Positions 6,236-8,180 of a DNA stretch of 8,180 nt are shown piece by piece. Source of the stretch: Planctomycetota bacterium (GTDB taxonomy: Bacteria; Planctomycetota; SKW154); NCBI GenBank assembly GCA_026418755.1, contig JAOAAR010000072.1, positions 1 through 8,180 of the forward strand. The letters run 5' to 3'. Below the pieces are notes generated by a model. It was given only the letters and a program-made list of their open reading frames with translations. It did not search any database and was not told where the DNA came from. The translations under genes were made by a program, and so were the position numbers. Every line of letters begins with the position of its first letter. Position 1 is the first letter of the stretch.

Positions 6236-7384
6236 TTAAAAAACAGATTTCAGTATGTATCTCGCTATGATAAGGCGCTGCATCTCGTTCGTCCCTTCGT
6301 ATATCTGCGTTATGCGCGCATCGCGATAATACCGCTCCAGGGGAAACTCTTTCACATATCCGTAGCCGCCGTGTATCTGAAGCGCCCTCGTTGTTACGAA
6401 CTCCGATACCGTCGGCGCCTTCAACTTCGCCATCGAAGCGTGAAGAACAAAATCCTCACCTTTATCCTTCAGCCACGCTGCTTTGTAAGTCAAAAGCCGC
6501 GCCGCCTCTACCTCAACAGCCATCTCTGCCAGCATCCACTGGATTCCTTGAAATGAACTCAAAGGCGCATCAAACTGCACCCGCTCTTTTGAATACTTCA
6601 GAGCCGCATCCAGCGCCGCTTGCGAAATCCCCAATGCCTGCGCCGCAACAAGAATACGCCCTCCATCAAATGTCATCATCGCTATCTTGAAACCGTCTCC
6701 CTCATTCCCCAGCAGATTCTCCCGCGGTACCCTCACATCCTCTAATGATATCTCACAGGTGCTCGAACCCTTGATTCCTAACTTCTTCTCCTTCTTGCCA
6801 ACCTTAAACCCAGGAGTGTCTGTTTCGACTACAAACATACTCATTCCACGCTTACCGCGACTTTTGTCTGACACAGCAAGCACTACAGCCACTTTCGCCT
6901 CTGCCGCATTCGAAATGAAAATCTTCGAACCATTCAGGATATAAAAGTTGCCGTCTTTTACTGCACTCGTCTTCACAGAGCCAACATCTGAGCCTGCTCC
7001 GGGCTCCGTCACCGCCAGGCAGCCAATCATTTCGCCTTTCGCCAATGGAATCAGATACTTCTTCTTCAGATACTCCGAACCAAACCTGTATATAGGGTCA
7101 CAGGCAAGCGACACATGAGCGCCAATTATGATTGCTGTGGATGCACACACCTTTGAAATCTCTTCTCCCATCAATACATACGAAAGTGTGTCCATTCCCG
7201 CGCCGCCGTACTCCTCGGGAATCGTAATTCCCATAAATCCCAACTCTGCAGCCTGAGCAACCACCTCCTTCGGAAAATACTCCTCCTCGTCAATTTTCGC
7301 TGCATACGGTGCAACCACTTTCTCTGCAAAATCACGCGCCGTCTCCCGTATCATCCGATGCTCTTCACTCAACTCGAAATCCAT
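6236..7384 (-). CDS. Acyl-CoA dehydrogenase (short-chain type)
   Basis: A complete 382-residue FAD enzyme that oxidises acyl-CoA to trans-2-enoyl-CoA in the cytoplasm and passes electrons to electron-transfer flavoprotein. Both family signatures are present: AVTEPGAGSDVGS (124-136) and QIHGGYGY...ERYYRD (336-355). The catalytic base is E363 in YEGTNEMQR. The position used as base in isovaleryl- and long-chain enzymes is Gly here (FDGGR, 239-243), which fits the short-chain/butyryl or branched short-chain group. The FAD-contact motif reads RVQFDAP (268-274), with Asp where Gly is usual. Length is normal. The start is well supported by AAGGAGG 7 nt upstream. No ETF, enoyl-CoA hydratase or thiolase gene is adjacent; the neighbours are envelope genes, so the pathway (beta-oxidation, amino-acid breakdown) is not shown by context. 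The exact chain length cannot be read from sequence. Confidence 0.95.
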   Translation of the reverse strand: MDFELSEEHRMIRETARDFAEKVVAPYAAKIDEEEYFPKEVVAQAAELGFMGITIPEEYGGAGMDTLSYVLMGEEISKVCASTAIIIGAHVSLACDPIYRFGSEYLKKKYLIPLAKGEMIGCLAVTEPGAGSDVGSVKTSAVKDGNFYILNGSKIFISNAAEAKVAVVLAVSDKSRGKRGMSMFVVETDTPGFKVGKKEKKLGIKGSSTCEISLEDVRVPRENLLGNEGDGFKIAMMTFDGGRILVAAQALGISQAALDAALKYSKERVQFDAPLSSFQGIQWMLAEMAVEVEAARLLTYKAAWLKDKGEDFVLHASMAKLKAPTVSEFVTTRALQIHGGYGYVKEFPLERYYRDARITQIYEGTNEMQRLIIARYILKSVF

Positions 7385-7391
7385 GCTTTGC

Positions 7392-7398
7392 CCTCCTT
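7392..7398 (-). promoter_or_regulatory. Strong Shine-Dalgarno for the acyl-CoA dehydrogenase
   Basis: On the minus strand AAGGAGG lies 7 nt before ATG 7384, in the 17-bp gap after the DUF502-family gene. It is the best ribosome site in the window and fixes this start. Confidence 0.75.
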
Positions 7399-7401
7399 AA
7401 C

Positions 7402-8180
7402 CTATTGTTCTTTCCCTTTTTCTCCCTTCTTGGTTTTCTCCTCCTTGGACGGAAGAGAACTGACCCTTACTCCTGTCTCCAGATGCTTCTCCGAAGCCAT
7501 CCCTTCCTCCGTAGTTAGCAATTGCGGCGTGACCACCCCGCACGACACCACATACTGAATCGCCTCATCAAAACTCATCTGAAGATGGACAACCTTCTCC
7601 TCTGGAACAATCACAGTGAACCCTGACATTGGCACAGGTGAACACGGAATAAATACGCTTACCACTACCTTTCCTTCACGCTCTTTCAGCGGCGCAAGCC
7701 CCCACCCCGTCTGAAATCCCACACACCAGACTCCACTCATCGGATATTCAACGGCGACCACTCGAGAATACTCGCGTCCCTCCTTAGAGCCGCCAAAAAT
7801 AAAATCAGTCACCTGCTTCGCCGAAGAATACACCTCCTTCACTATGGGAACTCTCTTAATTACACCCTCGCCGAGCCACCATAACCTCCGTCCCAAAAAA
7901 CTCGCCAGAAAAATTCCTGCAGCAAATATCGCCGCTACAACAAGAACAAATCCAGGCCACCAGGGCAACTTCCTACTTATATCTTCTCGTAACTCCTTCC
8001 CGTATTTAAGCGAGCCATCCTTCTCCTTCTCAAAATAGGAAGGATTAACTTTATAACTCTCAATACTCGTTTCCTGATCCCCATATGGAGATTTTATTGA
8101 AGTAGAAGTCGTAGCAGCAGCTATTTTGTTTACATTATCAACTGTACCTGATGCTTTAGTAAAGTACTGTACTTTTATTC
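7402..8180 (-). CDS. DUF502-family membrane protein (5' partial)
   Basis: A member of the DUF502 family (PF04367), integral membrane proteins of unknown function. Numbering from the TTG at 7968, a membrane segment covers about 4-24. It is followed by the conserved core: FLGRRLWWLGEGVIKRVP (24-41), IVKEVYSSAKQV (42-53), VEYPMSGVWCVGFQTG (73-88), SVFIPCSPVPMSGF (104-117) and the end GVVTP (144-148). A Lys/Glu-rich tail follows to 188. The TTG is a poor start: it has no spaced ribosome site, and the frame stays open upstream through 70 more codons to the right edge without any start codon. Family members usually have a first membrane segment shortly before this one. It is not in those 70 residues, which are hydrophilic and rich in Ser, Thr and Lys. 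So the first segment must lie beyond the window, after an unusually long loop, or be absent. Likely first gene of those visible in this run; 17 bp before the acyl-CoA dehydrogenase. Confidence 0.85.
   Translation of the reverse strand, partial: IKVQYFTKASGTVDNVNKIAAATTSTSIKSPYGDQETSIESYKVNPSYFEKEKDGSLKYGKELREDISRKLPWWPGFVLVVAAIFAAGIFLASFLGRRLWWLGEGVIKRVPIVKEVYSSAKQVTDFIFGGSKEGREYSRVVAVEYPMSGVWCVGFQTGWGLAPLKEREGKVVVSVFIPCSPVPMSGFTVIVPEEKVVHLQMSFDEAIQYVVSCGVVTPQLLTTEEGMASEKHLETGVRVSSLPSKEEKTKKGEKGKEQ
8161..8175. repeat. 15-bp perfect inverted repeat
   Basis: AAAGTAC and GTACTTT flank a single T, forming a perfect dyad with 7-bp arms. A one-base centre cannot fold as a normal RNA hairpin, so if functional it would act as a DNA-binding site. 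It lies within the open frame of the DUF502-family gene, in AT-rich sequence, and may be chance. Confidence 0.4.

Noticed and set aside
1..8180. CRISPR array, tRNA/rRNA, insertion sequence, phage or defence system
   Set aside because: I saw no regularly spaced repeats, no cloverleaf or rRNA-like sequence, no transposase or integrase motifs and no known defence domains in any supported frame.

Overview
The window holds seven protein-coding genes in two convergent, tightly packed runs and almost no non-coding DNA. It looks like the chromosome of a Gram-negative (diderm) bacterium. The signs are an O-antigen ligase/polymerase-type membrane protein, a barrel-like protein with a signal peptide and a terminal Phe, a small lipoprotein with a lipobox, and another exported protein. 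The genus or phylum cannot be fixed from the sequence. The general style (TPR fused to O-antigen ligase, many unrecognised envelope proteins) would fit an uncultured, poorly sampled lineage, but that is inference.

Plus-strand run (1-4713). It contains a large O-antigen ligase-family membrane protein with a long C-terminal TPR region (reading frame open at the left edge), an unrecognised membrane-anchored protein with a charged tail, and a secreted TPR protein. The last two overlap by ATGA. A TATAAT box in the 53-bp gap after the first gene may start a second transcript.

Minus-strand run (8180 down to 4696). In order of transcription it contains a DUF502-family membrane protein (reading frame open at the right edge), a complete short-chain-type acyl-CoA dehydrogenase, a small lipoprotein, and a porin-like outer-membrane protein. 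The gaps are 17 bp, 11 bp and a 4-bp ATGA overlap, so co-transcription is likely.

The two runs collide tail to tail: the last 18 bp of the TPR gene are also the last 18 bp of the porin-like gene. There is no room for a separate terminator.

The theme is the cell envelope: surface polysaccharide assembly, exported TPR scaffolds, an outer-membrane lipoprotein and porin. One fatty-acid/amino-acid oxidation enzyme sits among them. I saw no tRNA or rRNA gene, CRISPR array, insertion sequence or phage gene. No stretch longer than about 60 bp lacks a gene. Nothing here clearly forms a new system. The least explained parts are the membrane-anchored protein at 2681-3556 and the long, AT-rich hydrophilic segment in front of the DUF502 core.
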